From Fibrobacter sp. UBA7003 (lineage in GTDB: Bacteria; Fibrobacterota; Fibrobacteria; Fibrobacterales; Fibrobacteraceae): a stretch of 64,000 bases of DNA. Position numbers and translations under genes: made by a program. The stretch is from NCBI GenBank assembly GCA_002449765.1, contig DJXN01000013.1:124001-188000 (forward strand), given 5' to 3'. Below are positions 63,077 through 64,000 of the stretch, one piece after another (the stretch's first letter is position 1; each line of letters opens with the position of its first letter). Below the pieces are notes generated by a model. The model was not told where the DNA came from and did no database searches. It worked only from the letters and a program-made list of their open reading frames with translations.

Positions 63077-64000
63077 TCAAGCCTCGGGCGGTGGTTCGAC
63101 CTCGCTCGCGTTGGCCGTTTCCGATATCTCGTGGAACTTTTTCAGGTACACGAGGCAGATGCATGTGAAGGGTATCGCGACAAGTAAGCCTAAGAAGCCC
63201 AACAACTTACCCCATATGGAAAGGGAGAGGAGGATGCCCACGGGAGGCAAGTCCATCGACTTCCCGACGATGTGCGGCACGAGGAAGAAGTCTTCGATAA
63301 CCTGGATGACGAGGTAGATGGATGCGATGATGATGGCCACTTCCCAGAAGGGAAGCCCCGTGTTGAGGGCGTGGACGACCGCCAGTAGCAGTGCGAGCGG
63401 GATGGTGGTGAGCTGCATGTAGGGAATCATGTTGAGCGCTCCGGAGAAAAGCCCGAAGGCGACTCCCATGGGCAGTCCCATGATGCCGAACGCGATGGCG
63501 TAGAGAATCCCGACCAGCAGTGCCACTAGGGCCTGGGCGCGGAAATAGTTGCCCATGAATTTGTCTGTTTCACTTGCGAACAAACTAGCCTGCTTGCGGA
63601 AACGTTTCGGGAATGTCAGCAAAAGGCCGTTGCGCAGCTTGTGCATGTCGAGCATGATGAACACGAGATACATGAAAATGATGGCGGCGCTCGAGAACCA
63701 CACGATCACGGAACCCGTATAGGAAAGCACGCCCCATGCGCCGGGCAGGACCTTCGATGCGATGCTCTGGACTTCGCTCCAGAAATCCATGTGTTGCATG
63801 GCCGCTGCTAGTTTGTCCCAAGAAATCATGGAACGCACGGTCTCCCACAAGTTGGCGGGGAGTACGTCGTTCAGGCGTGAAGACCATTCGGAGTCCGTAA
63901 ACATCCTTGCAATCAATGTCCCGAGCGTCTGGACTTCGCGCACGATTTGCGGAATGAAAACCCTCCCGACTCCGAAAAGAATCAGGGCGAAGGCGAGCAG
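63077..64000 (-). CDS. AI-2E family transporter (PerM-like), 5' end outside window
   Basis: The frame is open through the window edge, so the N-terminus is missing (at least 308 residues are present). The C-terminal part has several hydrophobic helices with the family segments AFGLFSGALNMIPYMQLTTIPLAL and IIGKSMDLPPVGILLSLSIWGKLLG-like stretch (VGKSMDLPPVGILLSL). The family exports small molecules or ions; AI-2 transport is shown only for a few members. It ends with an acidic tail SEVEPPPEA. Another convergent gene is not visible. Confidence 0.87.
   Translation of the reverse strand: MLAFALILFGVGRVFIPQIVREVQTLGTLIARMFTDSEWSSRLNDVLPANLWETVRSMISWDKLAAAMQHMDFWSEVQSIASKVLPGAWGVLSYTGSVIVWFSSAAIIFMYLVFIMLDMHKLRNGLLLTFPKRFRKQASLFASETDKFMGNYFRAQALVALLVGILYAIAFGIMGLPMGVAFGLFSGALNMIPYMQLTTIPLALLLAVVHALNTGLPFWEVAIIIASIYLVIQVIEDFFLVPHIVGKSMDLPPVGILLSLSIWGKLLGFLGLLVAIPFTCICLVYLKKFHEISETANASEVEPPPEA

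Overview
The window looks like a chromosome segment from Fibrobacter or a close relative. It is moderately GC-rich, with many secreted proteins that carry poly-serine linkers and a conserved C-terminal tail (FDMQG-type), cell-wall-degrading enzymes (GH2 beta-galactosidase, PL10-type pectate lyase, CE8 pectinesterase), type IV pilin parts, and promoters with a TATATT -10 box. The species call is an inference from these traits; no rRNA gene or other marker is present.

Layout. 1-10.4 kb: the 3' end of a secreted protein, three consecutive M6-family metalloproteases and a secreted GH2 beta-galactosidase. 10.4-13.6 kb: a frameshifted Rpn-type nuclease, palindromic repeats and a 5'-truncated ATP-binding gene. 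13.6-15.5 kb: a type IV pilin gene, a promoterless inverted pilin cassette and a tyrosine recombinase. 15.5-27.3 kb: surface-polysaccharide and membrane genes (two related polytopic membrane proteins, an LTA-synthase-like sulfatase fold, acyltransferase, epimerase, GtrA, FAD oxidoreductase) with a P-loop ATPase between them; much of 19.3-25.6 kb is AT-rich. 27.4-32.2 kb: leftward candidate defence genes (PutAbiC-like, DUF4062/ATP-binding, HEPN-like plus DUF262). 32.2-48.1 kb: a surface-glycan export locus (methyltransferase, Wzt, Wzm, GT2, Gfo/Idh/MocA, ATP-grasp, WecE-like aminotransferase). Wzt and Wzm are separated by about 8.4 kb of rightward accessory genes (AAA ATPase plus TOPRIM-like pair, AbiEi, AbiEi/AbiEii, HipBA) and gene debris. 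48.1-51.1 kb: BrnTA-like and HigBA-like toxin-antitoxin pairs. 51.2-55.1 kb: pectate lyase and pectinesterase. 55.1-64 kb: prepilin peptidase, a very large lipoprotein operon, tRNA-Val, HU and an AI-2E/PerM-family transporter.

The most striking system is at 13.77-15.51 kb. An expressed pilin gene faces a pilin cassette that lacks the N-terminal methylation segment. The two share a 20-bp near-perfect inverted repeat, located in-frame at the end of the conserved N-terminal part. A bidirectional terminator lies between them and a tyrosine recombinase gene starts about 100 bp outside the right repeat. This is the arrangement expected of a two-state, site-specific pilin inversion switch (shufflon-like or Moraxella piv-like in logic). 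I infer this from the sequence and cannot test it here.

A second theme is the accessory island. It contains repeated promoter-leader modules with a hairpin in front of the ribosome binding site, duplicated fragments of the wzt 5' end, a duplicated antitoxin 3' end, a row of three hairpins, and a 26-bp palindromic repeat behind toxin-antitoxin modules. Together these suggest repeated module insertion and shuffling by recombination.
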